A stretch of DNA of 64,000 bases. It comes from Bacteroidota bacterium. GTDB lineage: Bacteria; Bacteroidota; Bacteroidia; Chitinophagales; Chitinophagaceae. Of this stretch, positions 30,770 through 40,990 are shown piece by piece (within the stretch, counting starts at the first letter, position 1; each line of letters opens with the position of its first letter). The stretch lies in the NCBI GenBank assembly GCA_018267575.1, contig JAFDYF010000105.1:1-64000 (forward strand), written 5' to 3'. Made by a program: the position numbers and the translations under genes. The notes under the pieces were generated by a model. The model worked only from the letters and a program-made list of their open reading frames with translations. It made no database searches and was not told the origin of the DNA.

Positions 30770-33700
30770 TTTTTCTGTTTCTTTTCCTTTTTGAAAAGAT
30801 AGAGCGCATCATTATTCATGGCAACAATAATCATGGTATCCCCATTGGCCGTTTTAATAGGTGCGATGTCCCTTGCTTCGCCCCTTACAAAAAGCCCCGA
30901 TTCCTTAGGCTCCATATAGTTTAGTTGATTTTTACTATCGGAGAGATAGGTGGTACCATAGTTTGCATCAAAGCGGCCTGTTTGTGGCTTTACACCAAAG
31001 AAATTCCCCACCAGGAACAGATCTTTGATGCCATCGCCGTTCAGGTCTGAGGCAAATATGCCAAAAACTGGCGAAAATTGTGCTCTTTGAGGCAATGGCT
31101 GCATGGTAAAATTTCCTTTGCCATCGTTCAAAAAAGCTACCGTCTGGGTTTGGTCTACCTTGAGTACAGTTGCCTTCTTCAATTCTTCTTCAGAAAAAAC
31201 CTGGTCAATACTTTTACCCGCATAATCCGAGAATTTCAGAAACTTCTTTTTCAATTGTGGCAGTTCGGCTTGTAATTCCCCTTTCATAAAATAAGGATAG
31301 GCCTTACCATCGGATTTATAATATACCGGGATGCATTCGGTTCGTCCGTTGTTGGAAAAATCACCTACATAGAGCTTGGCAGGATGTTGCTCATCGGCCT
31401 TGATCCTTGAGTTTTGACCAAAATTACCCGCTATCAAATCAGGATAACCATCACCGTTAATATCTGCAATAGTCAGGCAATCCCACCAGCCAGATGAATT
31501 AGTCAGTTCCTTCACCTTTTGCAATTTTCCATTGATATATTTTAAAACGGTTACGGGCATCCAGTCACCCACTACCAGCAATTCCTTGATGCCATCCCCA
31601 TCAATATCGGCCCATTGCGCATCGGTCACCATGCCTAGTTTGATCAAATCGGGCGCCATCGTTTTGGTGACATCCACAAAATGCCCGTTCCCAATATTTT
31701 GAAACAGTGCACTGGATGGAATTGACCCATAACTACCGGGTACCGATCTTGCCCCAATAAAAATATCCATCTTGCCATCCTGATTAAAATCGATTGGTCT
31801 AACGCAAGAGGCATTTACATAGGTGGCTGGCCAACCTTGGGTAGCTTTTGTAAAATTTCCCCTGCCATCATTCAGGTATAACCTGGGATTGTAATATGGA
31901 GAGCCTGCGGGTGCTTGACTACCACCAGATGCCAGCACCAAATCAAGGTCGCCATCCCCATCCGCATCAAAAAAAGCAGCACCAATGGTCTCAAAATATT
32001 TATCCCGATCAAATGCTCCTTCTGCTTTTTGTACAAAATGGCCATCTTTTTGCTGGATGAATAATTTAGCGGTATCCGTAAATCCGTTGCCGATAAAAAA
32101 ATCTTCCAAGCCATCGCCGTTCACATCACCTACTGCAATTTTCGGTCCCTCGGTCGAAACCATTTTAGGGATCAGTTTTTCTACATTAAAGTCAATGAAC
32201 TCATTTTCCTTATGCTTGATATTTCCTTTTATGAATGTGGCGGCCACATTTTCATATAAAGGGGTTTCCTTTTTTATTTCTGGCCTGGCCAAAAGATGGG
32301 CGTCTTTCTGATCCAAGACCAATGTGGTATCTGCCTTTATATTTTTTAGTATTTGGGTTTTACCACCTGACCATTTTACAATCAGGCTATCAATCACTCG
32401 ATTGGTATCCAATCCAAAATTTAATACCGGCTCCACACTGCTTTCAAAACCTCTGCTGGGCATCTGCTCCAGCAACTGTTGATGCTGATTTGAAAAAATG
32501 CTGACCCTTGTACCCAAACCAAAAGTATTGGGCGAAATACCATTGAGTTTTATTTTAAGATAATGATGATGCAGTTTTTCAGAAGTCATATTCCTGTACA
32601 CAAAGGCCTCCAAGTTTACATTGTTTACCACCAGATCCAGATCACCATCCCCATCCAGATCGCCATAAGCAGCACCATTGCTAAAGCTCGGCTTTACAAA
32701 ACCCAAAGACGCTGCTTCATTCTTGAACCGTAAATTTTTTTGATTTACAAATGCATATTTCAGTAATGGCACCGAGGGCATTTTGTTTAAGATATCCTTA
32801 AAGTCAAGCCCCTGTGAACGGGCTTTATTCATAGTTTCTTTGCTGCCAAAAAATTCCAGGAAATCCTGATCGGTCAGGTCCTTGCTGATACCATTACAAA
32901 CAAAAAGATCTTTCCAGCCATCATTGTCAAAATCAAAACTCAGTGCGCCCCAGCTCCAACCGGTTGCATCTACCCCCGAATACTGCGCAATCTCACTATA
33001 AGTGCCATCGTGGTTATTCAATTGTAGGCAGTTGCTGGTAAACTGATGATGGTAATCCAATTGGTTTTTGGCGTTCAACACATCATAGTCATCAAACTTG
33101 ATGGTGGTTTTTAAACGATAATCGTTTTCAGGGAGCATTTCCGTGGTAAAAATATCCAGATAGCCATCGTTGTTGAGGTCTACCATATCGGAGCCCATAG
33201 AGCCTTGACTAAGATGTCCCATGGCATCGTCAATCACTTCTTTAAAAGTGCCATTGCCTTGGTTGATATACAGATAATCCCTTTCAAAAAAATCATTGGA
33301 AACATAAATATCTTCCCAACCATCATTATTGAGGTCGCCTACGGTTACGCCCAGCCCCAAACCAATCTCGCTACCGTAAATCCCGGCCTGTTCGCTCACA
33401 TCCACAAATTTTCCGCCATCATTTCTATACAGGCGGTCACCGTTTTTGGGGTCCCGGATTTCCCTCAGTTTACTACTATAGCCAAAGCTTTCAACGGAAC
33501 GGTTACTGTTGTTGAGCACAAAGCAGTCCAGGTCGCCATCATGGTCATAATCAAAAAATATGGCTTGGGTAGACTGTCCTTTATCATCGAGTCCATATTC
33601 ATGTGCTTCTTCTTTAAATGTCCCATCCTTTTGGTTCACATATAGCTCATTTGCACGGTCGTCTCCCGGGAACTCGCCACTATTGCAAACATAGATATCC

Positions 33701-34095
33701 AACCAACCATCACCGTTAATATCCACCATGGTTACCCCGGTATGCCAGTGATGGATGCTTTTGATGCCTGATTTATCCGTAACATCCTCGAACTGCCAAT
33801 TGCCTTTGTTGAGGTAGAGTTTGTTTTCATGCTCATTGGAAGTAAAAAAGATATCTGGCTTGCCATCGTTGTTCACATCGCCAATGGCCACGCCGGCCCC
33901 GTTGTAAAAATTGCGGTATTTGAAAATGTTGAAGTCCTTGGTATCTGCCACTTGATTGTTAAAAGTGATTCCGGTTTGGGAAGAAGGCTGTAATTGGAAA
34001 AGATAGTTTTCTGAATTGGGTTTCTTTGAATCGCAAGAAAAGAATACCGAAATAAGAACAAGCAATAAAAAGAAGGAAATCGAACGATTAATCAT
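30766..34095 (-). CDS. VCBS/FG-GAP repeat lipoprotein with UnbV (ASPIC) domain, copy 1
   Basis: An 1109-residue surface lipoprotein: signal peptide with lipobox FFSC, Cys21. Seven calcium-binding DxNxDGxxD units occupy about residues 70-515 (IGDVNNDGKPDIFFTSN, DINGDGWLDIYVCNSG, DYDHDGDLDCFVLNNS and four more). An ASPIC/UnbV segment (LGTRVSIFSNQHQQ ... VKWSGGKTQIL) follows near 540-600, then six further units at about 650-1080. This gives two putative beta-propellers joined by UnbV. Proteins of this build are frequent next to SusC/SusD pairs, but their ligand is unknown. It is the outlying member of three paralogues, separated from the others by two plus-strand genes. Confidence 0.88.
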   Translation of the reverse strand: MINRSISFFLLLVLISVFFSCDSKKPNSENYLFQLQPSSQTGITFNNQVADTKDFNIFKYRNFYNGAGVAIGDVNNDGKPDIFFTSNEHENKLYLNKGNWQFEDVTDKSGIKSIHHWHTGVTMVDINGDGWLDIYVCNSGEFPGDDRANELYVNQKDGTFKEEAHEYGLDDKGQSTQAIFFDYDHDGDLDCFVLNNSNRSVESFGYSSKLREIRDPKNGDRLYRNDGGKFVDVSEQAGIYGSEIGLGLGVTVGDLNNDGWEDIYVSNDFFERDYLYINQGNGTFKEVIDDAMGHLSQGSMGSDMVDLNNDGYLDIFTTEMLPENDYRLKTTIKFDDYDVLNAKNQLDYHHQFTSNCLQLNNHDGTYSEIAQYSGVDATGWSWGALSFDFDNDGWKDLFVCNGISKDLTDQDFLEFFGSKETMNKARSQGLDFKDILNKMPSVPLLKYAFVNQKNLRFKNEAASLGFVKPSFSNGAAYGDLDGDGDLDLVVNNVNLEAFVYRNMTSEKLHHHYLKIKLNGISPNTFGLGTRVSIFSNQHQQLLEQMPSRGFESSVEPVLNFGLDTNRVIDSLIVKWSGGKTQILKNIKADTTLVLDQKDAHLLARPEIKKETPLYENVAATFIKGNIKHKENEFIDFNVEKLIPKMVSTEGPKIAVGDVNGDGLEDFFIGNGFTDTAKLFIQQKDGHFVQKAEGAFDRDKYFETIGAAFFDADGDGDLDLVLASGGSQAPAGSPYYNPRLYLNDGRGNFTKATQGWPATYVNASCVRPIDFNQDGKMDIFIGARSVPGSYGSIPSSALFQNIGNGHFVDVTKTMAPDLIKLGMVTDAQWADIDGDGIKELLVVGDWMPVTVLKYINGKLQKVKELTNSSGWWDCLTIADINGDGYPDLIAGNFGQNSRIKADEQHPAKLYVGDFSNNGRTECIPVYYKSDGKAYPYFMKGELQAELPQLKKKFLKFSDYAGKSIDQVFSEEELKKATVLKVDQTQTVAFLNDGKGNFTMQPLPQRAQFSPVFGIFASDLNGDGIKDLFLVGNFFGVKPQTGRFDANYGTTYLSDSKNQLNYMEPKESGLFVRGEARDIAPIKTANGDTMIIVAMNNDALYLFKKEKKQKN

Positions 34096-34285
34096 GACAT
34101 CAGGTTCAAGACGTTTTTGAAAAACAAGCTATTACTACTTGGGGATTGGGTAAGCATTCCATATACCTAAGTTTTTAAAATTTGAACCAGTGAAATTACC
34201 TCAATTTCTTTTTTAAAAAAATTAAGTTCGCTCCAGATATAAGAAAAATAGCAATTTTCAATGGTTTGTTTTTAATTTGCAGCAT

Positions 34286-35242
34286 ATGAAAAAATGGTTA
34301 GTGAGCCTCGCGATTGTCCTTGTTTTGTTAGTGGTCAGCGTCTACATTTTAATACCATCCAATCTTAAAATCTCAAAGGTTACATCCATAGGTTGCAGCC
34401 TGAATGGGGCGTACCGATGCTTGATCAATGAATCGAGATGGAGCCATTGGCAGCCCAATGATGCTACTGCCCCTATACCTATAGCCCTCAAGGGGAAAAA
34501 AGGGTTTCAATACAAATCAAATCACTTTTATTTAGCTCAGGTATTCAGGAACGCTGTGGAAGTATTCATAGACAACCAAGATTATAAACTATCCAGCTCG
34601 ATTAATTTATTATCCGAAAGAAGCGATTCAGTGATAGCTGATTGGCAATGTAACTTACCCTCAAGCTGGAACCCTATAAAAAGGATTCAACGTTATCGCG
34701 AAGCAGTAGGTATTAAGAACGATATGGCGAATATTTTGGACCGATTTAAATCTTATGTCGAGGACAAAAAAAATGTTTACGGCATCCCAATAACAATGTC
34801 ATCCATCAATGATTCTTTTTTGGTAAGTACCAAATACATTAGCCCCGTTTATCCAAGCACCACCGATGTATACAAACATTTCGATATCCTAAAACAATAC
34901 ATTGCCAAAGAAAAAGCCTTGGAAACAGGCAGCCCCATGCTGAATGTTACCAAACTGGACAGTAACCGTTTTCAAGTAATGGTTGCCTTACCCATAAATA
35001 AATTGGTTAAAGCCAATGGGCTGATCTCCCCAAAAGAAATGATCAGGGGAAATTTTATAGTAACTGAAATTCAAGGAGGCGCTTATAGTGTAAACCACGC
35101 TTTGGAACAAATCCAGCTGTATTTTCAAGATTATCGCAAAACTGCGATGGCCATTCCCTTCCAATATCTATTAACGGATAGACAAAAAGAAACTGACAGT
35201 TCAAAATGGGTCACTAGAATCTACGCACCTGTTTTAAGGTAA
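34286..35242 (+). CDS. Membrane-anchored protein, possibly SRPBCC-like, unknown function
   Basis: A 318-residue protein with one N-terminal hydrophobic helix (KKWLVSLAIVLVLLVVSVYILIPSNL). The following ISKVTSIGCSLNGAYRCLINESRWSHWQPN resembles the start of SRPBCC (START-like) lipid-binding domains, in which a helix precedes a Trp-x-x-Trp element. The rest (VYGIPITMSSINDSFLVSTKY, FQVMVALPINK) also looks like a GyrI-type ligand-binding fold. I do not recognise it with confidence. It is divergent from VCBS copy 1 and upstream of the T9SS type B protein. Confidence 0.55.
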   Translation: MKKWLVSLAIVLVLLVVSVYILIPSNLKISKVTSIGCSLNGAYRCLINESRWSHWQPNDATAPIPIALKGKKGFQYKSNHFYLAQVFRNAVEVFIDNQDYKLSSSINLLSERSDSVIADWQCNLPSSWNPIKRIQRYREAVGIKNDMANILDRFKSYVEDKKNVYGIPITMSSINDSFLVSTKYISPVYPSTTDVYKHFDILKQYIAKEKALETGSPMLNVTKLDSNRFQVMVALPINKLVKANGLISPKEMIRGNFIVTEIQGGAYSVNHALEQIQLYFQDYRKTAMAIPFQYLLTDRQKETDSSKWVTRIYAPVLR

Positions 35243-35365
35243 AGCAATAAATCCAGTATTAGGCGTGCTTAATACTAACAATTATTTACATGTATATTTT
35301 TTTGATTTACCGAAAGTTAATATTAAATTACAGGTCAACAAAGCTGCTTTTGCTGAAAGCTAATC

Positions 35366-37543
35366 ATGAACCCTGCCTTATGTGTACATAAAGCTTTTTT
35401 TATCCTTTCCGTATTCTTTTTTTTCTGCGAAAGAACTGCTTCATCACAAGTATGTAATAACGATAGCAGCTTTTTCTCTCTTCAATATCAAGGTAGCAGA
35501 AACAACTATTTTTTAAATGCAACCATTAGCCCTCAAAACGAGCTGATTGGCTTAGGGAGCATCCCTCAGATTGGTAATTTTATATCTAAATTTAATCAGC
35601 AAGGCAACCTGCTTTGGTCCTATCAGTACAAAACAAATTATGTCATTGTTTCGTGGATGCAATTCCCATGGTATACCAACCTGGTTTTTTCAAAAATCGC
35701 CACGGGGCCTGATTCTTCTTATTATGTATCAGGCGGGGTGGTGGAACATGGGGAAACCATTGGGGGAGGGGAAACACCTCCGGCCCATCAAATAGGTGTT
35801 TTGATGAAAATTGACAAATTTGGAAAAGTAGTTTGGGGAAAAGCCCTAGGTGCTTGGTATACCGATTATTCAATAGGAAATATCATGACAATGGCCAATG
35901 GCGATTTGTTGGTTTACCTGATATCATTCGAATCTACCCCTGTGAACAGGATTATTCGCCTAAATAATAAAGGAAATATTTTATGGGCAACGCCCTTGCT
36001 TACACAATGGCCTTGCGCCAGCTATGCCACCCATGCCATGAAAGAATTATCAAACGGGAACATTGTCATAGGGGATGAAGTGTACAGAGACAAGGAAGAG
36101 GTTATCCCAAGAAGCCCAACAGGCCTGCCCCCTCCCATAATCATACCCCCGCCAATCTATTACCTCAATTTTTTTGGGTTAGATAAAAATACCGGGACCG
36201 TGCTTTGGAATACCAATTATAGGTATGCCCCAGATTCCAGCCTGATGCCCGCTGGATTTATACCAGATATTAAATCGGTGGCCGAACTGCCCAATGGTAA
36301 CTATTCATTTATGGCCGATTTGTTTGTAACCGACAGCATTTTATCGCCCTATCAGGAAAAGGCCGTCAATATCATTACCAATAACGTTGGGGACCTGCAA
36401 AATATCATCGGTTATAACCTGCCAAATACAGAAACCCACCTGATCAATGCCCAAGCAGTTGGGCAGAACGGAGAGCAAATTTTGTTGACCTCAGACTATG
36501 CATATAACAATTCAGTGATTGCCCAAATTGACAAAGACGGTCAAGTTGAGTGGTCTAAAAATATATTTTCAAGCCCCAGTGGAGCACTCAATCCAAATTA
36601 TTTTATAAAGACCAATGCTTCAAACCGAACTTACCTTTTGTTAAGTGGTAACCAATCCACCAACCTACAATTGGTAATATCAGATAAATCGGGGAATATG
36701 ACCTGTCTGGACAAGCCAGAAAAAATAATTGGAGAAAATGTTACTTGGCAATGGGAGCCTGACCAAATCAGTTTTTCAAACATCAGTCCATCAATCGATT
36801 TTGGCTTTCATGACCTTGAATTAAAAAACGTAGACTATCCCTTCACGCAAAGGGTTGATTGCGAAAATCCCATTGTTTGTTGTAAGGATATCATCGACAC
36901 TAATAATGTTACAAAGGTTCCACTGTGCAAGGGTCTTAGTTATACTTTGCCCGATCAAACCATTGTATCCGATGCTGGTCGGTATTATGTGGTTTTAAAA
37001 ACCCCAAAAGGATGCGATAGCACTGTTTTTTTCGATATCACTGTTTCAAAAAACCCAAATGACTTGGCACTGGTTAGCGACACTTGCTTGGGTCATTTGG
37101 ATTCTCTTGTGCTACATGCCACAGATAGTTTTTCAACTTATAATTGGATGAACAGTTTATCCTCACAATCTACGTATACCGTTTTTGCTCCCGGTACTTA
37201 TTGGGTAAGCGTCAGCAATATCTGTGGCGCCAAGACGGATACGGTGGTAGTGTATGACCAATGCAATTTCCCTGTCAACATGCCCAATTCTTTTACTCCG
37301 AATGGGGATGGCAAGAATGATTTATTTAGGGTGCCCATCCAAAATAGAAACCATTTGGTCCGACTCCTGGTATATAATCGTTGGGGTGAGCTTGTTTTTG
37401 CCACCAATAATGCTACAACAGGTTGGGATGGATATTTTAAGGGACAAGCACAACCAGCAGGCACGTATATCTATTTTTTAATCATGAATGGACTAGATGG
37501 TAAAGAAATCACCTCAAAGGGCTTTGTAGTTTTAATCAGGTAG
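35366..37543 (+). CDS. Large secreted protein with T9SS type B (gliding-motility CHU_C) sorting domain
   Basis: A 725-residue secreted protein. It has an N-terminal signal peptide (about residues 1-28), then about 430 residues of repeated Trp/Gly-containing beta units (SKFNQQGNLLWSYQY, MKIDKFGKVVWGKALG, IIRLNNKGNILWATPL, FFGLDKNTGTVLWNTNYRY), suggesting a PQQ-like propeller with one blade interrupted by a proline-rich loop near 255-270. A Cys-containing Ig-like region follows, and the C-terminal domain is MPNSFTPNGDGKNDLFRVP ... LLVYNRWGELVF ... GWDGYFKGQAQPAGTYIY, the CHU_C type B signal for type IX secretion. It is a cell-surface protein without enzymatic motifs. It lies between VCBS copies 1 and 2 on the opposite strand. 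Confidence 0.88.
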   Translation: MNPALCVHKAFFILSVFFFFCERTASSQVCNNDSSFFSLQYQGSRNNYFLNATISPQNELIGLGSIPQIGNFISKFNQQGNLLWSYQYKTNYVIVSWMQFPWYTNLVFSKIATGPDSSYYVSGGVVEHGETIGGGETPPAHQIGVLMKIDKFGKVVWGKALGAWYTDYSIGNIMTMANGDLLVYLISFESTPVNRIIRLNNKGNILWATPLLTQWPCASYATHAMKELSNGNIVIGDEVYRDKEEVIPRSPTGLPPPIIIPPPIYYLNFFGLDKNTGTVLWNTNYRYAPDSSLMPAGFIPDIKSVAELPNGNYSFMADLFVTDSILSPYQEKAVNIITNNVGDLQNIIGYNLPNTETHLINAQAVGQNGEQILLTSDYAYNNSVIAQIDKDGQVEWSKNIFSSPSGALNPNYFIKTNASNRTYLLLSGNQSTNLQLVISDKSGNMTCLDKPEKIIGENVTWQWEPDQISFSNISPSIDFGFHDLELKNVDYPFTQRVDCENPIVCCKDIIDTNNVTKVPLCKGLSYTLPDQTIVSDAGRYYVVLKTPKGCDSTVFFDITVSKNPNDLALVSDTCLGHLDSLVLHATDSFSTYNWMNSLSSQSTYTVFAPGTYWVSVSNICGAKTDTVVVYDQCNFPVNMPNSFTPNGDGKNDLFRVPIQNRNHLVRLLVYNRWGELVFATNNATTGWDGYFKGQAQPAGTYIYFLIMNGLDGKEITSKGFVVLIR

Positions 37544-37555
37544 TCTGGCAAAAGT

Positions 37556-40500
37556 TTATTTTTTGAATTTTATCACCATCGTACTATCATCATTCCTTGC
37601 CAAGATAAATGCTTGCTTATTGGCAATATTGATTTTGCTCACATGGCGTACCTGCCCCTTGATGGCCAGGCCATTGATACCTTCGGCACTAAATGATCCC
37701 TTTCCATGATTGATGAGTATGGTACCATAATCCGCATCGTATCGCCCCATCTCGATATTGCTTTCGTAATAATTGCCGACCAATAATATATCTGGCAATG
37801 AGTCGTTGTTCGCATTCACAACCACCGCATCCCGATAGGGCGTTAATTGGGCTTCCCATGGCAATGCTTTTGTAGTAAAATTCAAGTGACCGTCATTCAT
37901 AAGCACGGCGTTTGAAAAATAATCTGCTGTAAAAAGATCCGCACTCTCGAGCTTGGATGCTGAAAAAAGTTCTTTAAGAGAGGCCTTTGCAAAATCCGCT
38001 GCGTACAAAAATTTCTTTTTCAATACGGGCATTTGCTTTTCCAACTCTTCTTTATTTGCAAAAGGGAGCTCCCGCCCTTGCAGATAATAGGTAAGCAGCT
38101 GTTCCTTCTTACCGTTATCGTCAAAATCATTATAGTATAGTCTTACGGGTTCCTTTTCAGAAGCTTTTAATCGGCTGTTCAACCCAAGGTTTCCTGCAAT
38201 GAAATCGATATTGCCATCATGGTTCAAATCCACGGGCATTATAAAATTCCACCAGCCCTTTTTATTGGTGATCACCTTTTTACTGAATGAACCTGGATGG
38301 TTGATGAAGGCTAGGATGCCCCCCCATTCCAAAGAGAGTATTAAGTCCTTATGACCATCTTTGTCCAAATCGAACCACAGGGCCTTGGTTACAAAACCAA
38401 CATGCGACAGTTCTTTGCAATATTGTTCAGTGACATCTTTAAACCTACCCGTACCATCATTTTGCAAGAGATAGGAACGCGGAATTTGCCCATAATTCGC
38501 AGGTACGGATCTGCCGCCAATGAACAGGTCGGTATATCCATCACCGTTAAAATCATAAGAGATTACACAAGAAGCGTTCATAAAAAGATTATCAAAGGCA
38601 TCTTCCTTTTTCTTAAAATGGCCGCCACCATCATTTAGATAAACTCTAGGGCTCAGGTTCACATCGTTTCCATAAAATTCATTTCCACCGCTGGCCACAA
38701 TCAAATCAGGCTTTCCATCATGATTCACATCCGCCACGCAAGCGTCCACATCTTCTTTGGTACTGTCGTTCTCGAGATCAGGCTGTTTACTTTTTACAAA
38801 TTTTCCGGATCTGTCTTGAAAGAAAATAACGCTTTTCTTCCATTTGGAGGAACCGATAAACACATCTTCCAAACCATCCCCGTTCATATCGGCAACGGTT
38901 AAGGCCGGGCCTTCGGTTGATAACATATGTGGCATCAATGGCTCCCGATCAAACTCATGAAAACTATTTTCCTCATGTTTATACAGTAAGTGGGTCTCGT
39001 CGGTAATGTCTTCCATGGGAAGGGAAGAGTATTTCCATTGCTTTGTGATTTTTTGGTAATCAAATTTTGGAAGCCCTTTCTGATAACTAAATTTGAGCCA
39101 AGGACTGTCGGCTTTAAGCTGTATAGGTTGATAGGTATTATCGGGCCAAACCAGAAAAGCAGAATCAATTTTTGTTTTGTCCAACCCAATATGTATGGGG
39201 ATTTCAGCAGAGGAAAGAAATCCTCGGACCGGATATTTTTCATAAGTGCGGATACCTGCATTTGCATAGATGATAACTTTTGCACCAAGTGCATTGATAT
39301 TTTTTTCTGGCCCTTTTAATTTTATCTCTACAAAAGCCTTCTCCTTTTTATCATTGCTCTTGTTTTCATATAGCAGTGCAGGTTCATCGATATTGTTTAC
39401 CAATACATCGAGATCGCCATCATTATCAAAATCTGCATAAATAGCGCCATTCGAGTACGTTTTTTTATCTTTTTCAATCGCATCCTTCATGTCCTCGAAT
39501 TGCAGATTGCCCTGATTTTTGAAAAACTTGTTGGGTATTTTTATCTGGGGAAACTTATCAATCAAATCCATATCCCTTTTGTCAAGCCCTCCGGTACGCA
39601 TTTTTTCCTGTATCGTTTCATTCTCTATAAAATTGACAAAATCAATATCATTGAGCCTTTTGGGGATACCGTTGGAAATGAACAAATCTTTTAGACCATC
39701 GTTATCAAAATCGACCCATAGTGGTGACCATGACCAATCCGTGGCCGCAACACCTGCATACAGCCCCACTTCGCTGAACATGCCATTGCGCCTGTTCAGT
39801 TGCAGGTTGTTTCGGGTATACTGGTGATTATAGCCATAGCCCAATTTGAGATTGAAAATATCGTAGGTATCCTCGCCCAAAGAGCGTTTTAAAATATAGG
39901 GATCGGAAGGTAGCATGTCGACTGTCATGACATCGGGATAACCATCATTATTTACATCGGCCACATCAACGCCCATAGAAAACTGACTGGTATGCATCAC
40001 CCGGTCGTTCAATTCATCTTTAAAAGAACCGTTCCGCTGGTTAATGTACATGTAATCATTTTCATGAAAATCGTTACCAATATACAAATCCGGATAGCCA
40101 TCCAGGTTAATATCAGCAGCGGCAATGCCCAAGCCATAGCCAATTACAGAACTATTGATACCAGACTCTTTGGTTACATCGGTAAAATGATTGTTGCCAT
40201 CGTTCCGGAATAAATGATCACCGGAAACAGGACTATGCGTTTGTAATTTTTCGTTGCGTGCACCAAAAGTACCATTTTGATGAATGGAATGATTGAGCAG
40301 GTACATGTCCAGATCTCCATCCATATCATAGTCCACAAAAACGGCCTGCGTGCTAAATCCTGAAAAATCCAACCCATACTCCTTGGCTTCATCCTTATAG
40401 TAAGGCACCCCGTTCCCATCGATTCCCTGACAAATCAAAAGTTGGTTTTTACTATGCAAGGTTTCGTGGTTACCCACACGGCAAATATAAATATCGAGGA

Positions 40501-40912
40501 GACCGTCGTTGTTGATGTCAACCACCGATACCCCGGTAGACCAAGCACCATCTGCGGGAATCTTCGCCTCAACTGTTACATCCTTAAATTTTAAGCTACC
40601 TGTATTCAGGAAGAGCCTATTGTTGGTTTGATTGCCCGCAAAAAAAACATCAATCTTACCATCATTATTAAAATCGCCAGCGCCAATGCCTCCGCCATTA
40701 TAATAATACATGTACTTAAATACATTGAAGTCCTGGGTAGGGGTAAGTTTATTATTAAAATTTAGCCCAGTCTGATTATCATCCAACACCTCGAATAGCG
40801 GGTCCTGTTTTTTTTCTGTCTTCACACTACAACCAAATAAAAAAACCAGACTTAGCAATACGACAATGGTGAAATTATATTTCTTCAAAAAACCAATACC
40901 AAATACACTCAT
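37556..40912 (-). CDS. VCBS/FG-GAP repeat lipoprotein with UnbV (ASPIC) domain, copy 2
   Basis: An 1118-residue surface lipoprotein; lipobox LFGC, Cys28. The layout is the same as in copies 1 and 3: seven DxNxDGxxD units (DFNNDGKIDVFFAGN, DINNDGLLDIYICRVG, DYDMDGDLDMYLLNHS, DINLDGYPDLYIGND and so on), a UnbV segment (LGAKVIIYANAGIRTYEKYPVRGFLSSAE), and six more units, the last degenerate (NANNDSLPDILLVGNY). It is the most divergent of the three. It lies 78 bases after copy 3 on the same strand, as a likely operon member after SusC/SusD of locus 1. Confidence 0.88.
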   Translation of the reverse strand: MSVFGIGFLKKYNFTIVVLLSLVFLFGCSVKTEKKQDPLFEVLDDNQTGLNFNNKLTPTQDFNVFKYMYYYNGGGIGAGDFNNDGKIDVFFAGNQTNNRLFLNTGSLKFKDVTVEAKIPADGAWSTGVSVVDINNDGLLDIYICRVGNHETLHSKNQLLICQGIDGNGVPYYKDEAKEYGLDFSGFSTQAVFVDYDMDGDLDMYLLNHSIHQNGTFGARNEKLQTHSPVSGDHLFRNDGNNHFTDVTKESGINSSVIGYGLGIAAADINLDGYPDLYIGNDFHENDYMYINQRNGSFKDELNDRVMHTSQFSMGVDVADVNNDGYPDVMTVDMLPSDPYILKRSLGEDTYDIFNLKLGYGYNHQYTRNNLQLNRRNGMFSEVGLYAGVAATDWSWSPLWVDFDNDGLKDLFISNGIPKRLNDIDFVNFIENETIQEKMRTGGLDKRDMDLIDKFPQIKIPNKFFKNQGNLQFEDMKDAIEKDKKTYSNGAIYADFDNDGDLDVLVNNIDEPALLYENKSNDKKEKAFVEIKLKGPEKNINALGAKVIIYANAGIRTYEKYPVRGFLSSAEIPIHIGLDKTKIDSAFLVWPDNTYQPIQLKADSPWLKFSYQKGLPKFDYQKITKQWKYSSLPMEDITDETHLLYKHEENSFHEFDREPLMPHMLSTEGPALTVADMNGDGLEDVFIGSSKWKKSVIFFQDRSGKFVKSKQPDLENDSTKEDVDACVADVNHDGKPDLIVASGGNEFYGNDVNLSPRVYLNDGGGHFKKKEDAFDNLFMNASCVISYDFNGDGYTDLFIGGRSVPANYGQIPRSYLLQNDGTGRFKDVTEQYCKELSHVGFVTKALWFDLDKDGHKDLILSLEWGGILAFINHPGSFSKKVITNKKGWWNFIMPVDLNHDGNIDFIAGNLGLNSRLKASEKEPVRLYYNDFDDNGKKEQLLTYYLQGRELPFANKEELEKQMPVLKKKFLYAADFAKASLKELFSASKLESADLFTADYFSNAVLMNDGHLNFTTKALPWEAQLTPYRDAVVVNANNDSLPDILLVGNYYESNIEMGRYDADYGTILINHGKGSFSAEGINGLAIKGQVRHVSKINIANKQAFILARNDDSTMVIKFKK

Positions 40913-40990
40913 TCACATATGATTTTGTAAAAATCAGACCCATAGAATAAAAATAAAGCGGATATGATTTTTACTGATTAAATTAAGGCT

